Source of the DNA: Hymenobacter cellulosilyticus
GTDB taxonomy: Bacteria > Bacteroidota > Bacteroidia > Cytophagales > Hymenobacteraceae
Reading direction: 5' to 3'
DNA: 64,000 nt
Assembly: GCF_022919215.1 (NCBI RefSeq)
Contig: NZ_CP095046.1
Location: forward strand, 5,768,457 to 5,832,456
How positions within the stretch are numbered: position 1 is the stretch's first letter; each line of letters starts with the position of its first letter. The translations under genes and the position numbers were made by a program. The notes below the pieces were generated by a model that was given only the letters and a program-made list of their open reading frames with translations, was not told where the DNA came from and did no database searches. Of this stretch, positions 37,795-48,060 are shown in pieces.

Positions 37795-37822
37795 CAGACC
37801 CTGCCGCTACCGGCAGGGTCTG
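37795..37822 (+). terminator. Intrinsic terminator after the S9 peptidase gene
   Basis: CAGACCCTGCCG pairs with CGGCAGGGTCTG around CTAC, then a T-rich stretch. Confidence 0.92.
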
Positions 37823-37829
37823 TTTGTTT

Positions 37830-37861
37830 TTGGGTTCCTGGTTTTGCCGCCCTATCTTTTG
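37830..37861 (+). promoter_or_regulatory. Candidate promoter of the secreted hypothetical gene
   Basis: TTG (37830-37832), 20 bases, then TATCTTTTG (37853-37861), one base longer than the consensus, 28 bases before the ATG. Confidence 0.4.
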
Positions 37862-37889
37862 GTCACTATCCTTATAAACCTATTGTCCT

Positions 37890-39032
37890 ATGCGCTTCGT
37901 CGTATTGAGCACCCTGCTGTTGCCCGGTCTGCTGGCAGCTTATTCGGGCCATGCGCAAGGAAGTGTGCTGTATCAGCCGCAACCGTATCAGCCGCAAACT
38001 CGCTACCAATTATCCTCGCCAAATCAGTACCGTGCCCCAAAGCCAATCATAATTGCTCCGACGATTCCCGTCGACGCTGACGGATCCATTAAACAGGAGC
38101 CTGATTCTGCCACCCGGCGCCAATATGCCCGCCACCGAGTGCGCACCGTGCTAAAAACTCGCCTCGATAAACAGGGCCAGGTGCAAGACACCGTTGAGTA
38201 CCTGGCCGTGGATGAGCAAGGTCGCTGGACGGAGGTGGGCCGGTGGCAAGGCCAGGTACATCGGCAGTGGAGCTATAATAGCAACGGCCAGTGCACGGCA
38301 TTGGTAGAACACCCTTATGCGGCCCGTCCTTATACCGTTATCAACACGTACAATCCGGCGCTGGGACGGGGCCACCAGGAAGTGCTCCAACGGAATGGAA
38401 CCCACACCGTGGTGCAGGAAAAGCAGCTCTACCAAAACGGCGACACACTGCTAACCGAAATCAAGGCCCACGGGCTACTGGTAGGCAATTATTACTACCC
38501 GGAGTATGTCCAGCGCAGCCTTCGCCTGGTACCCCACCCCGACACAATGCTGACCCTGACTTGCTTTTATGACAAGAACCAGCACCCCACCAGCTATCAG
38601 TTCGACTATTTGCTCTACCAGCGCGGCCGGCTGCTGGAAACAGGCAAGATAAATCCGCGCAAACTAGGCTCGGCAGCCAATGATACCAGTGCTCAAAAGA
38701 TGGGGCCGGCTCAGGCATTGGCAGCGCTACGCCGGGGTACCGGGTTACAGCCCCAGAACCGCCGTTTCTATGACTCACAGCACCGCCTTATTCGGCACGA
38801 ATTCACGAGAGCGAAGGATTTACGTTCTTCTCGGGCTGTCATCAATTACACCTATAATAACCTGGGGCAGCTAATCGGCCGGGAAAATTCCTCTGTAAGT
38901 GCCGGGGTTAGTATCCGCTCCACCTATACCGTATTTTCCTACTCCCCAACAGGGCTCCTGACGGGCGAAACCACGAATACCGGCAACGGCAGCCCCGTTT
39001 TTTACCGTTACCAGTATCAATACTACGATTAG
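37890..39032 (+). CDS. Secreted hypothetical protein
   Basis: The 380-residue protein has a signal peptide (MRFVVLSTLLLPGLLAAYSG) and a QPQPYQPQ stretch just after it. The rest has scattered YNSNGQ, FYDSQHR and NYTYNNLGQL pieces similar to the degenerate tyrosine repeats of RHS/YD-type extracellular proteins, ending FYRYQYQYYD. I know no family for the whole protein. Its codon use is somewhat less GC-rich than the flanking genes. It has its own promoter. Confidence 0.72.
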   Translation: MRFVVLSTLLLPGLLAAYSGHAQGSVLYQPQPYQPQTRYQLSSPNQYRAPKPIIIAPTIPVDADGSIKQEPDSATRRQYARHRVRTVLKTRLDKQGQVQDTVEYLAVDEQGRWTEVGRWQGQVHRQWSYNSNGQCTALVEHPYAARPYTVINTYNPALGRGHQEVLQRNGTHTVVQEKQLYQNGDTLLTEIKAHGLLVGNYYYPEYVQRSLRLVPHPDTMLTLTCFYDKNQHPTSYQFDYLLYQRGRLLETGKINPRKLGSAANDTSAQKMGPAQALAALRRGTGLQPQNRRFYDSQHRLIRHEFTRAKDLRSSRAVINYTYNNLGQLIGRENSSVSAGVSIRSTYTVFSYSPTGLLTGETTNTGNGSPVFYRYQYQYYD

Positions 39033-39165
39033 GACTGCCCCCGGCAAGAGCCGCTTCAGTAGTACTCGTCGTGGCTGAGCCGTGGTGCAAGTTGGTTTTG
39101 GGGTGGCTTCTGGCTGCTAGGACCTGTACATAAGCGGTAAGTAATTCGCCAGGCATGCAACGCAG

Positions 39166-39196
39166 TTGAGTTTAGGTAAGTACAGAGTATACTTTC
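39166..39196 (+). promoter_or_regulatory. Candidate promoter of the 7TMR-DISM kinase gene
   Basis: TTG (39166-39168) and TATACTTT (39188-39195) lie 19 bases apart, 35 bases before the GTG start. The -7 box deviates at its end. Confidence 0.4.
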
Positions 39197-39229
39197 CGTC
39201 CACGCCTGCCCCGCTGCTTCTCCTCCACT

Positions 39230-41157
39230 GTGCTCATCCGCCTGCTTTCTTTCTGCGTGCTCTTGCTTGGCTTTTTGGTACCCGGCCGGGCCCAGAGCAG
39301 CGCTGATGACCATACCGTACTCGACACGCTGTACCTGCAGGATGAAAACCATCGGCACGTGTCGGAGGTGTACCGCTACTGCACCGAGCCGTTTGCGGTG
39401 AAGCCCAGCCCCGAGAGGGCCGACAGCCTCTGGCAAGCCGGGGCTTTTCAAACCGGCCGTTGGCACAAGGCGCTTAGCCTGGGCTTTTTGCACCAGCGCG
39501 TATGGGTGCGTATTGCCGTGGCCAACACCTCAAGCCAACGCAGCCGCTACGTGTGGAGCATCTACAACTTTACCGACAGCGCCACGCTTTACTTCCGGCC
39601 CAACGGCTCCGAGCAGTTTCACCGGGTGCAGGCCAGCTCCTGGCAGCAAGCCGATCAACGCCCTTTCCCGGCCCGGTCGTTGAGCTTCCCCTTTGTCCTG
39701 GAGGCCGGTCAGCGGGCCGTGCTTTATCTGCGCGTCGACCATCGTGCGGGTGCCCTGTATCTGCCCACGTACATCGAGACGACCGAACAGTTTCTGGCCT
39801 CTGAGGTGGAGGCGCCCTTCGAGCGGCACTGGATTTGGCTGCTGGGCTTTTACGTAAGCAGTGCTCTGTTCAACCTGGTGCTCTACACCTTCCTGCGCGA
39901 CCGAATCCACATCTGGTACGTGGTGTATGTGGTGTGCATCACCTTGTTTCTGCTGATGGAAGACGGGTTCGACGCCTGGGTCCTGCCCGCCGCGCTGTAC
40001 CGCCTAGTATGGTCGGTGGGGCAGTTTAATTTCCTGCTGCTGGCCGCGGCCTGTGGCGTGCAGATCATGCAGTCCTTTCTGCGCCTGCGCTCCGGCTGGC
40101 CCCGGCTGTACCGCCTGGGCAACTGGCTTTCGGCCCTGGCAGCGGCGTTTGTATTGGCCTATGCGGTTCTGTTTCCCGTTGCGGTGCGCTCCGGCCTTCT
40201 CTACCCTACCCTGCTCAACGGGCTGCGCGAAGTACTGCTGGGGGCCCTGGCGCTCTACAGTTGGGTAACCTTGCTCAACGTGCTGTTGTCGCGCCGGCGT
40301 CGGCAGCTGGGCGCCTACTACGCCCTGACCTACTTCTTCTTTTTCGTAGGCTTTCTGCTGTTCTGGCTGAATCATTTGGGGCTGACCAACTTCAACCTGG
40401 TGCAGCCCAACGCCCTGGCCTGGGGCCTGGTGCTGGAGCTGCTGGTACTTAGCGGCCTGCTCACGGGCCGGTTTCGGCACACGCTGCGGCAGAATGAAAA
40501 GCTGCGAATCCGACAGCTGCGGCAGCGCAACGCCCAAAGTGCCCGTCTGATTGCGGCCCAGGAAGAAGAACGGGCCCAGCTGGCCCGGGAGCTGCACGAC
40601 GCGCTGGGGCCCAACCTGGCGGCGCTGCACATGGCCTGGCAGGGTCCGGCCATGCGCGAGGCCCTGGCTACTTCGCCCGCCGCCGCGGCCGTGGGCCAGC
40701 ACACCGAGCTGCTGCTGCGTCACCTGCGCGACGAAGTACGTACCTACAGCCACACGCTGCTACCCTCCGAGCCCGGCCTGGGTACGCTCAGCGAGTCGCT
40801 GGCTGCCCTCAGCAAGCTGCACAATCTGCACGGCAGCCCGGTCGTGCGGACCTACTGCGACGCGGCCGTGAATGAACTGCCGACCCACATTCAGCAGACC
40901 GCCTACCGCATTGCGGCCGAGTTGCTCAACAATGCCATTCGCCACTCCCGGGCCAATGAAGTATCGGTACAGATGCTGCGCCACTCCGAGGAGCTAGAAA
41001 TCATGGTGGAAGACAACGGCCGGGGCTTCGCAGAGCCTTCCCGCAACAGCGGTATTGGGTTGCGCGGGTGCGGGCCCGGGCCGACTATCTGCGCGGGCAG
41101 CTCTACATCGACAGCTCCCCGCAGGGCAGTAGTATTGTTGTCAGAATTCCTTGCTAA
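39230..41157 (+). CDS. 7TMR-DISM sensor histidine kinase, HisKA_3 type (frame broken once)
   Basis: The gene encodes about 642 residues: a signal peptide, a 7TMR-DISM extracellular domain (about 30-190), seven helices (about 200-420), a coiled coil and a NarL-type HisKA_3 domain with His456 in LARELHDALGPNLAALH, then a HATPase with ELLNNAIRHS and DNGRGF. The frame breaks at GGG 41066-41068; with one G added, GIGLRGVRARADYLRGQL leads to a normal end IVVRIPC. It starts at GTG 39230. The LuxR-type regulator follows after 37 bases and is its probable partner. Confidence 0.9.
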
Positions 41158-41194
41158 CTAGCCTCCCTCCTCTTTTTTCACGCCTTCCCGTAGC

Positions 41195-41844
41195 ATGCCT
41201 TCCAGTCCTTGCCGCCTGCTTATCGTCGACGACCACCTAATGCTCACGCAAAGCCTGGCGCTGCTTTTTGCCGGCCAGCCCGACCTGGTAGTGGTAGACC
41301 AATTAGCTTCGGGTACGGCCCTGCTGGAGTGGCTGGGCAAGGCCGTGGGAGCCGCAGTGCCCGCCGATGTGCTCCTGCTCGACTTGCACCTGCCCGGCCC
41401 CGATGGCCTGACCCTGCTGCCCACCCTGCAACAATATCCGCAGCTGCGGGTGCTGGTGTTTAGCACGGCGGCCTCCCCCGAGCTCATTGAGCGGGTGGCT
41501 GCGGCCGGCGCCCACGGCTTCGTGGCCAAGTCAGCCGATGCCGAACACCTGCTGGAATCTATCCGGCGCGTACACGCCGGGCAGCGGGTTTTTCCCCGAG
41601 CGCCCGCCGGGCCGCCCCCGAGAGCGGCGAAGCTACCGAGCCACTGCTGCGCCTGCACCGCCTTTCGAGCCGGGAGCGGGAAGTAGTGGGCCTGATCCGG
41701 GCCGGCCTCACCACCCGCGACATTGCCGAGCGACTCTCGTTGTCGGAGTTTACCGTGGGCACCCACCGCCGCAACATCATGCACAAGTTGGAATTGCCCA
41801 ATATGGCTGCCCTGCTGCAGTTCGCCTTCGACCACGGTTTGTAG
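41195..41844 (+). CDS. NarL/LuxR-type response regulator (frame broken once)
   Basis: The receiver domain has LLIVDDHLML and phospho-acceptor Asp63 (LLLDLHLPGPDG). The helix-turn-helix lies in the next frame: LSSREREVVGLIRAG, then TRDIAERLSLSEFTVGTHRR, ending ALLQFAFDHGL at 41844. A missing base near the C run 41615-41619 joins them (PPPESGEATEPLL), giving 216 residues. The exact point of the loss within 41590-41620 is uncertain. It would be activated by the adjacent kinase. Confidence 0.87.
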
Positions 41845-41893
41845 CCAACGGGGCAACAAGTCACCGGGAGCCGGAGTTACCCTTACCCCCAAG

Positions 41894-44031
41894 CTATTTC
41901 GTCAGAATGGCGTCGGTGGTTTTGCCGATGTCGCTGCTCACTTTCTGGATAAACTCCAGCTGTTCGCGGAGCAGGTTGTCTTCGGGCGTGAGCACCTGCT
42001 TGGGAAAGGCCTCGGGCTCCACGGCCAGAAAGTCGGTGGCGGGCTCCTGGGCTTCGTCGTCAAGCTTTTTCAGGCTCCGGGTCAGGCCCAGCAGCGCCTG
42101 CCGCAGGGGCTTACGGGTGGCCGGAGCCAGCGGCTGCCCAGGCGCCGTGGAGGTAATCGAGGCAATATTAGAAGCCAGAATGTGGTTCAGCACCACAAAC
42201 TCGTGGACTTCGGAGCTTTTGCGCTGGGTGCTTTTGGGCTCGGAAAGCATGCGCTGAAACGCGGCCGAAAGGTTGGCGGAGCTAACGTACACGTTTTTGC
42301 GCACCAGCTTGTAGTCGGTTTGGTGGTAGGACACGCCCGAAATATTCTCGGCCAGCTTGAGCAGGTAGTTCAGGTTGGCCCGCAGCACGTCGCGCATGAA
42401 CACCTGCAACTGGTCGGCCTCCCACTTCGGAAACAGCAGGTAGCCGGCTGAAAAGGCAATGGCGCAGCCGATAAACGTGTCGATAACCCGCTCCTCAATC
42501 AGGCCCAGGTAGCCCACGCCCAGCAGGCTGAACATAATCAGGATAAAGGGCGTCAGGCAGGTGACGGTGATGATGTAGTTGGTGCGCTGAAAGCTGTAGG
42601 AAATAACCATGAGCACTACCATCAGCACAAACTGCACGGTTTTGTCGGGAATCAGCCACAGAATCAGCACCCCGATGACGCCACCGGCCAGGGTGCCCAA
42701 GATCCGCTGGTAGTTGCGCTCCTTCGTCAGGCTGAAGCCGGGCTTGAGCATGTAGGTCGTCGTCATCAGAATCCAGTAGCTGTGGTAGCCCGGAAACAGC
42801 AACTTGGACGCAATAAAGCCCACCGAGCAGGCCAGCGTCATGCGGATGGCGTGCCGAAACACCGAGGAGTTGAACGTGAGGTTGTCGCCGATGGACTTGA
42901 GGTCAAACTCCTCGTGCGACACGAAGCGGGAAAACTCCAGCTCCCGCCCGTAGGTCTGCCCGGTCTTGGCCGAGTCGAAGTAATTCAGGATGTCGTTTAC
43001 GCGCTGGGTGAGGTTGCGCAGGTTTACCAGAATCTTCTTCAGCACCAGGTTGCTGCCCGAGCTGCCTTCCTCGCCGATGGCGTCGATGCGGGTTTTGAGG
43101 GTTTCGAGCTGAGTTTTGAGCGTGGCCCGGGTGGCGTAGGGCCGGTTGGCCTGAATGGCGGCCCCAATGTGGTCCAGCTCCACGGCCATGTGCCGGATCA
43201 GCTCGGCCACTTCCCCAGAATGCCGGTGTGGCCAAACTGGGCGCGCAGGGCCGCGTAGTCGTAATACGTGGCCGTGATATGCTCGTAGAGGTCCACCACG
43301 TCGATGAACGTGACGACCAGGCGCCGGCCGCGGCTGGTGGTTTCGTTTACAATCTGTCGGCTTTTGAACAGCACTTCCCGCACGGCATCCTGCTTTTCAC
43401 TGACCACCACCTGCTGGGCCACCAGCCGCCGGTAATCCTCGTCCAGGGTCGTGTTGAGGGTATAGAAATCAGCTTTAATGGTCAGAAACTGGGCAATGGC
43501 GTGAATGCACTCGGCCAGGGCCTGACGGGCGGCACGGTGGGGACGCACCTGGTGCAGCAACAGACTCAGCACGGTATACCACACGCCGCCGGCCAGCAGC
43601 AGCAGGCTGTGGGGCAGCACCTGGGCCGCCGTCAGCGGCTTGTCCATGTTGAGAATCATGACCAGCAACGCCGCCGAGCCTAGGGCCCCGGCCCGGGCGC
43701 CGTACACCAGAAACATGGTAAAGAAGAAGGTCAAGACAGCTACTTCCAGGCCCAGCAGCCAGTTGGAGTAGTTCAGGGCCCCGGTGAGCAGGCCCACCAG
43801 AAAGATGCACAGGTTGCCGTAGAGCATGCCGTTGCGCTTGTGCTCAATGGGCCCCGGCAAATCGGTGATGCTGATGCAGACGGCCCCGGTGGAAAGTGTG
43901 AGGCCGGTTTCAAACTGCCCGAGCCAGGAACACACCAGAGCCGGCAGCAAAATGGCGAAGGTGATGCGCAGTCCGTCGGAAAAATCCTGCCCGAAGAAGA
44001 AGTAGTGGATTTTCCGGGTTTGCTCGTTCAT
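41894..44031 (-). CDS. FUSC/YccS-like membrane protein (frame broken once)
   Basis: Two frames join to a protein of about 712 residues with two sets of membrane helices (ILLPALVCSWLGQFETG at the front; RNYQRILGTLAGGVIGVLIL in the second) separated by soluble linkers, the layout of YccS and aromatic-acid exporter (FUSC) proteins. The break is at CCCC 43213-43216; one added base gives HTGILGEVAELIRHM. Such proteins are proposed to export aromatic compounds, but this is inference. It is convergent with the response regulator gene. Confidence 0.88.
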
Positions 44032-44151
44032 TGCCGCGTGGTTGCCCCGGTTCGGGGCTGTTCAGGAGCCTTATACGGGCGGCAAGGTAAGGGCTGTTGG
44101 CAAAACCGCCCAGCTTCGGGCAGCATTACAAGCTAAGTACGCTGACCCTCA

Positions 44152-44188
44152 AACCAAAACAAGCCTTTCCCGGCGTGGGAAAGGCTTG
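44152..44188 (-). terminator. Terminator of the STAS gene
   Basis: CAAGCCTTTCCC (44160-44171) pairs with GGGAAAGGCTTG (44177-44188); the leftward RNA then reads TTTTGGTTT. Confidence 0.85.
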
Positions 44189-44211
44189 GTGAAGTGGGCG
44201 TACAGCAGGCT

Positions 44212-44595
44212 TCAGGCGGCGTCGGTCTGGGCGTCGCGCTGGCTGAGCTGATGGCGGCAATAGGTTTCGGCGTCGAGCAGGGTGGGCACAATCGGGATGT
44301 TCAGAGCCGGTGCCAGGGCGGCCAATTCCTGACGAATACCGTCGCTGAGGTGGCAGAGTACCAGGCTCATACCGTGCTTGCTGAGCTTGTGGTAATAATA
44401 GGTGAGCAGCTCGGCCGCATCCGAGGGTAGGTGGTGCAGGTGGCTGCAGTCGACCCAGACGCTGGACTTTCCGCTGCGGGCGGCCCGACTCAGCGCCCGG
44501 TCCAGGGCGTCGTCTTCGTGCTCGGGCGAAACGGGCACATCATCAGCCAGAATTAGCAGGTAGCTTTCTGGCAGAATCTCTCGGTAAACTTCCAT
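44212..44595 (-). CDS. STAS-domain protein
   Basis: The 127-residue protein resembles a STAS domain, with SSVWVDCSHLHHLPSDAAELL at the position of the phosphorylation loop and LVLCHLSDGIRQELAAL near the end. No kinase or sigma factor is adjacent, so any link to the partner-switching module 33 kb away is speculation. I start at ATG 44595 (MEVYREILPESYLL). Moderate certainty of family. Confidence 0.65.
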   Translation of the reverse strand: MEVYREILPESYLLILADDVPVSPEHEDDALDRALSRAARSGKSSVWVDCSHLHHLPSDAAELLTYYYHKLSKHGMSLVLCHLSDGIRQELAALAPALNIPIVPTLLDAETYCRHQLSQRDAQTDAA

Positions 44596-45011
44596 GCGCA
44601 ATAGTCAAGAATGGTTGGCGGGTTTGGCAAGACAGGGGGACTCAGGGCGGTATTCAGAGCAGAAAATCACGAGGACCAGGGCAGCTGCGAGGCTGCCCTT
44701 TTTTCAGTTGTCAAATACGATTTTGACAGCAAATAGTATACGGCCCGAATATATTATTTTCAGGCGTAAGACGCTCATTACTAAATTAATAGTTTCTACC
44801 TTTTATCAATAATTAGATTATTACAATTCAATGTTGCATCCTTTTTTACGGTAATACTCCCGGAAAGCGCCGAGCCCGAAATGCGCCTTATAACGCCTAA
44901 ACCCACAAAAAGCCCCGCTTTAAGCCCCGTCTCACGACCGGGCTAAAGCGGGGCTTTTGTGTAGCTAATCTCCTAATTACACCAAACCACTCGGTGGCGG
45001 GCGCACCAGGG
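44596..45011. other. 416-base gap with AT-rich core and several hairpins
   Basis: No gene is supported here. It holds a rightward hairpin with a T run (AGGGCAGC with GCTGCCCT, about 44680-44707), a palindrome GTCAAA-TACGAT-TTTGAC (44710-44727), and about 150 bases of AT-rich sequence (44700-44860), unlike the rest of the window, before the bestrophin terminator. The STAS promoter probably lies here, but I see no consensus match. Confidence 0.5.
44908..44958 (-). terminator. Terminator of the bestrophin gene
   Basis: AAAAGCCCCGCTTT pairs with AAAGCGGGGCTTTT, with an inner AGCCC/GGGCT pairing, 53 bases beyond the leftward stop. Confidence 0.88.
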
Positions 45012-45980
45012 CTAGTACAGAATGTCCTCGATGGGCTCCAAACGGGACGGCAAATCGGTTTCGCCCAGCATTTCGCGCAAGTCAATTTCGATGCTGCGGC
45101 ACAAGGCCGTCATGGGCACGTCGTTCATCAGGTTGTCGAAGGGATTCTCGCTGGTGTGGCCGACTACTTCAATCGTGTTGAACACCCACGATACCAGCAC
45201 CGAAAACGGCACCGTGAGCCACACGTGGGAAGGTCCCAGCTTGGAGAACTCGCCCAGCAGGCCCAGGGGCAGCAGGGAAATAAAGATCCACACAAACACG
45301 TAGCTAAAGAAGGCGTACTGCCGCGGAAACGGCGTATTCTTGATTCGCTCACAGCCGCCCTGCAAGTTGTAGAGCTGCTCCAGCGTCTCAATCATCGACA
45401 CATGCTGGAAGTCGTTGAGCAAGCCCCGCTCCTCGCGCAGGATGCGCAGCTCGGCCGCTTGCTGACGCACCAGATGGGCAGCCGGGTTCTGCTTGCCGCG
45501 CATAATTGCCGACTCTTCCGGGTCCAGAAAAGGCGCTACCTGCTCGTCCCACAGCTCGGGCTGGCGGCGCAGCTGAATGCGCAAGGCATTGCACCAGGCA
45601 ATGTGGCGGTACACGAGCTGGCGGTGGCGGTGGCTAAGCTCGGAGGCACTGGCGGCGGGGGCACTCACGTTGGGCGCATCCACCACGGACGTTACGAATT
45701 CCAGCGCCTTGATGGCCCAGGTGCGGCTGGCATTCACGATGCCGCCCCACAGCTGCCGGCCTTCCCAGAACCGGTCGTAGGAGCCGTTATTCTTGAAGCC
45801 GATGTAAAACGACACGGCAATACCGAGCGTGGCTACTGGCTGCCAGGGAATGGCAATAAAGCGCAGCCCGACTTTGGCGTACAGAAAGCACATGAACAGG
45901 GAATACAGCGTGAACAGCAGCACGCTGCGCCAGGCATATTTCCAGATGACGCGCCAACGAAGATTTTCCCGGATGTACAC
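45012..45980 (-). CDS. Bestrophin family ion channel protein
   Basis: The 322-residue protein belongs to the bacterial bestrophin family (Pfam Bestrophin, RFP-TM). Visible marks are VSFYIGFKNNGSYDRFWEGRQLW-type sequence near residue 60 (SYDRFWEGR) and the late WVFNTIEVVGHTSENPF. Four membrane helices are expected; the family forms pentameric anion or cation channels. It begins at a GTG (45980) nine or so bases from the octamer repeat, whose left arm starts at 45993. Confidence 0.92.
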   Translation of the reverse strand: MYIRENLRWRVIWKYAWRSVLLFTLYSLFMCFLYAKVGLRFIAIPWQPVATLGIAVSFYIGFKNNGSYDRFWEGRQLWGGIVNASRTWAIKALEFVTSVVDAPNVSAPAASASELSHRHRQLVYRHIAWCNALRIQLRRQPELWDEQVAPFLDPEESAIMRGKQNPAAHLVRQQAAELRILREERGLLNDFQHVSMIETLEQLYNLQGGCERIKNTPFPRQYAFFSYVFVWIFISLLPLGLLGEFSKLGPSHVWLTVPFSVLVSWVFNTIEVVGHTSENPFDNLMNDVPMTALCRSIEIDLREMLGETDLPSRLEPIEDILY

Positions 45981-45992
45981 TTATGCAGAGAT

Positions 45993-46158
45993 GGTGAAGT
46001 GGTGAGATGGTGAGTTGGTATAGTAGCCCAAACGGCTTCTCACATTATTGCGCACTACTTACGGTGCAGGTCATTAGTTACGGCAACTCAGACCGGGCGT
46101 TCAGTAGGAATAGTCGAGTATACGTCAGAACGTCAAACTCACCAATTCACCACTTCAC
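45993..46158. repeat. Octamer-based long inverted repeat, copy 3
   Basis: Arms 45994-46016 and 46136-46158 match at 21 of 23 positions, in units GGTGAAGT, GGTGAGAT, GGTGAGTT. The 119-base centre shares ACGGCTTCTCA with copy 2, and CAGAACGTCAAACTC beside the right arm matches the AGAACAACAAACTC beside copy 1. The right arm overlaps the stop codon of the mutS homologue. Confidence 0.82.
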
Positions 46159-47992
46159 AATTTCACTTCTATGCCCATGAGCTGCATCAGCTTGCTGGCA
46201 TTGAACTCGCGGCAGGGCCCGGGCGTGAGGCGGTAGTCGAAGCGAATTTCGTCGCCCTCGATGGTGCTGTTGAAGCTGTAGTTGGTCACGGCGCCGGGCA
46301 GTTCCTCGGCCATAGCCGACAGCTCCAAGTCGTGGGTGCTGATCAGGCCGCTGGCGGGCCGCTGGTGCAGCTGCCGGATCAGGGCCTGGGCCCGCGGTGG
46401 CGGTCCAGGGAGTTGGTACCCTTCAGGATTTCATCGAGCAGGTAAAATACCGGCTGGCCGGTAGCCGTCAGCTCCAGCAGCAGGCGCAGGCGCTTGAGCT
46501 CGGCGTAAAACGAGGACGTACTTTCGGCCAGGTTGTCCTGGGTGCGCATGGCCGTGTACACCCGGGCCGGCGCCAGCCGCAGCTGTTGCGCACAGACCAC
46601 CGCCCCGGCCTGGGCCAGTACCATATTCAGGCCCACCGTGCGCAGAAACGTGCTTTTTCCCGACATATTCGAGCCGGTAATAACGCCCGTATGACCCGCG
46701 CCCCGGGTGCTGAAGTCATTGCTGATGCGCTGCCGGGCAAAAATGAGCGGGTGACCCAGCCCAACGGCCGTGACTTCCAGCGGCGTGGCGCTTAGCTCGG
46801 GCACGGCATAGGTGGGATTAGCGGCCTGAAAGCCGGCCAAGCTGACCAGGGCCTCCAGCTCCGCTCCTACTTCCAGCATGGCGTCGAGCTGACCGCCGAG
46901 ACGCTTTTTCCAGCGTTCCAGCTGCCACATGCACCACAGGTCCCAGAGCAGCAGGTTGTTGAGGATAATGGCAATCAGCGGGCTTTCCCGGGCCGAAAAC
47001 AGACCAGTAATGCGGGAAAGCTGCCCGATCAGGACGGAGGCGGGCTGGTGTTCGGCGCTGGCGTGCAAAGTAGCGTGCAGCTGCCGCAAATGGGCTGAGG
47101 TCCAGGTTGGCGCTTCAAACCAGGCCAGCTGGTCGCGGTAGGCCCGCAGGGCGTCGCGCATGGAGCTGCTGTGGCTGAAGTACTCGGCCCGGGCCACCCG
47201 AAACACCGAGTTCAGAGCGCCCAGCACCAGCACCGCCCCCAGGGCCAGCAGTCCGGAATACCCCAGGAACCACAGCACCACGCAGCCCACGGCCACCGGC
47301 GGCAACACAACCATCAGCAGCGTGAGCCAGCCTTTACCCTGGAAAAAATCGGGCTGCCGGAGCCACTCCGTGAAGGTGCGCGGGTCGGCGTCCTGCTTGG
47401 GAAAATGCTTGGCCCGGGCCTGCCACTCCTGCTGCCAGGCTACGTCGGGCGCCAGCTCCGCCACGGCCTGTTGGCGCAGCTCGATTACGGCCGGCTCGGC
47501 CCCGGCCAGCAGCCAGCCGGCCAGCCAGTCGTGCCCCAGGCGGGAAGTGGCCCGGTTCAGCAATTGGTACAGGGAGTGCGGGCCGAACACGTCGAGGTCG
47601 GCACTGTAGGGGTGGGCCGGGTCGAGGTAGCGCAGGCCGGGGTCGAAGCCGTTGAGCTTACCTTCCAGGCGGGCCAGCTCTTCCTGGTTGAGCTGGGCCA
47701 GCAGGCGGTAATGCTCCCGCTGGTAGCCCACGGCATTGTGCCAGCGCACCAGCAGCAAAAACACCACGTAAGCCAGGGCCACTACGCCAAAGGCGGCCGG
47801 CAGCTGCCCACGCGAAAACAGCCACCACACGGCCGCAATGCTGACCCCGAAGGCGGCCAGCCGCACCCAGGCCACCACCCGGTGCCGGCCGGCGTAGTGC
47901 TGCTCCTGGGCAGTGTGGGCGGCCAGGTTTTCTGAGAACAGCTCGGCGGGAGCCACGGAGAGCGGGCGGAAGTCGGAAGAAGCTACGGGCAC
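46155..47992 (-). CDS. Membrane-associated MutS-family ATPase (frame broken once)
   Basis: About 612 residues. Unlike MutS, the N-terminal part has hydrophobic helices (VAWVRLAAFGVSIAAVWWLF with AAFGVVALAYVVFLLLV, and LTLLMVVLPPVAVGCVVLWF with LLALGAVLVLGAL), then a MutS-type ATPase with Walker A TGSNMSGKSTF, the VYTAMRTQDNLAESTSSF loop and YLLDEILKGTNS. The mismatch-recognition domain is missing. The frame breaks at CCC 46391-46393; one added base gives HRGAQALIRQL and leads to ISTHDLELSAMAEELP and a stop inside the octamer repeat. The role is unknown; mismatch repair is unlikely. Confidence 0.88.
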
Positions 47993-48060
47993 GGCACAAA
48001 AAAGGGTGAGAGCGTCAAAAGTAACACTCCCACCCTCGCTATGCGTGCTTCTTTTCCGAA

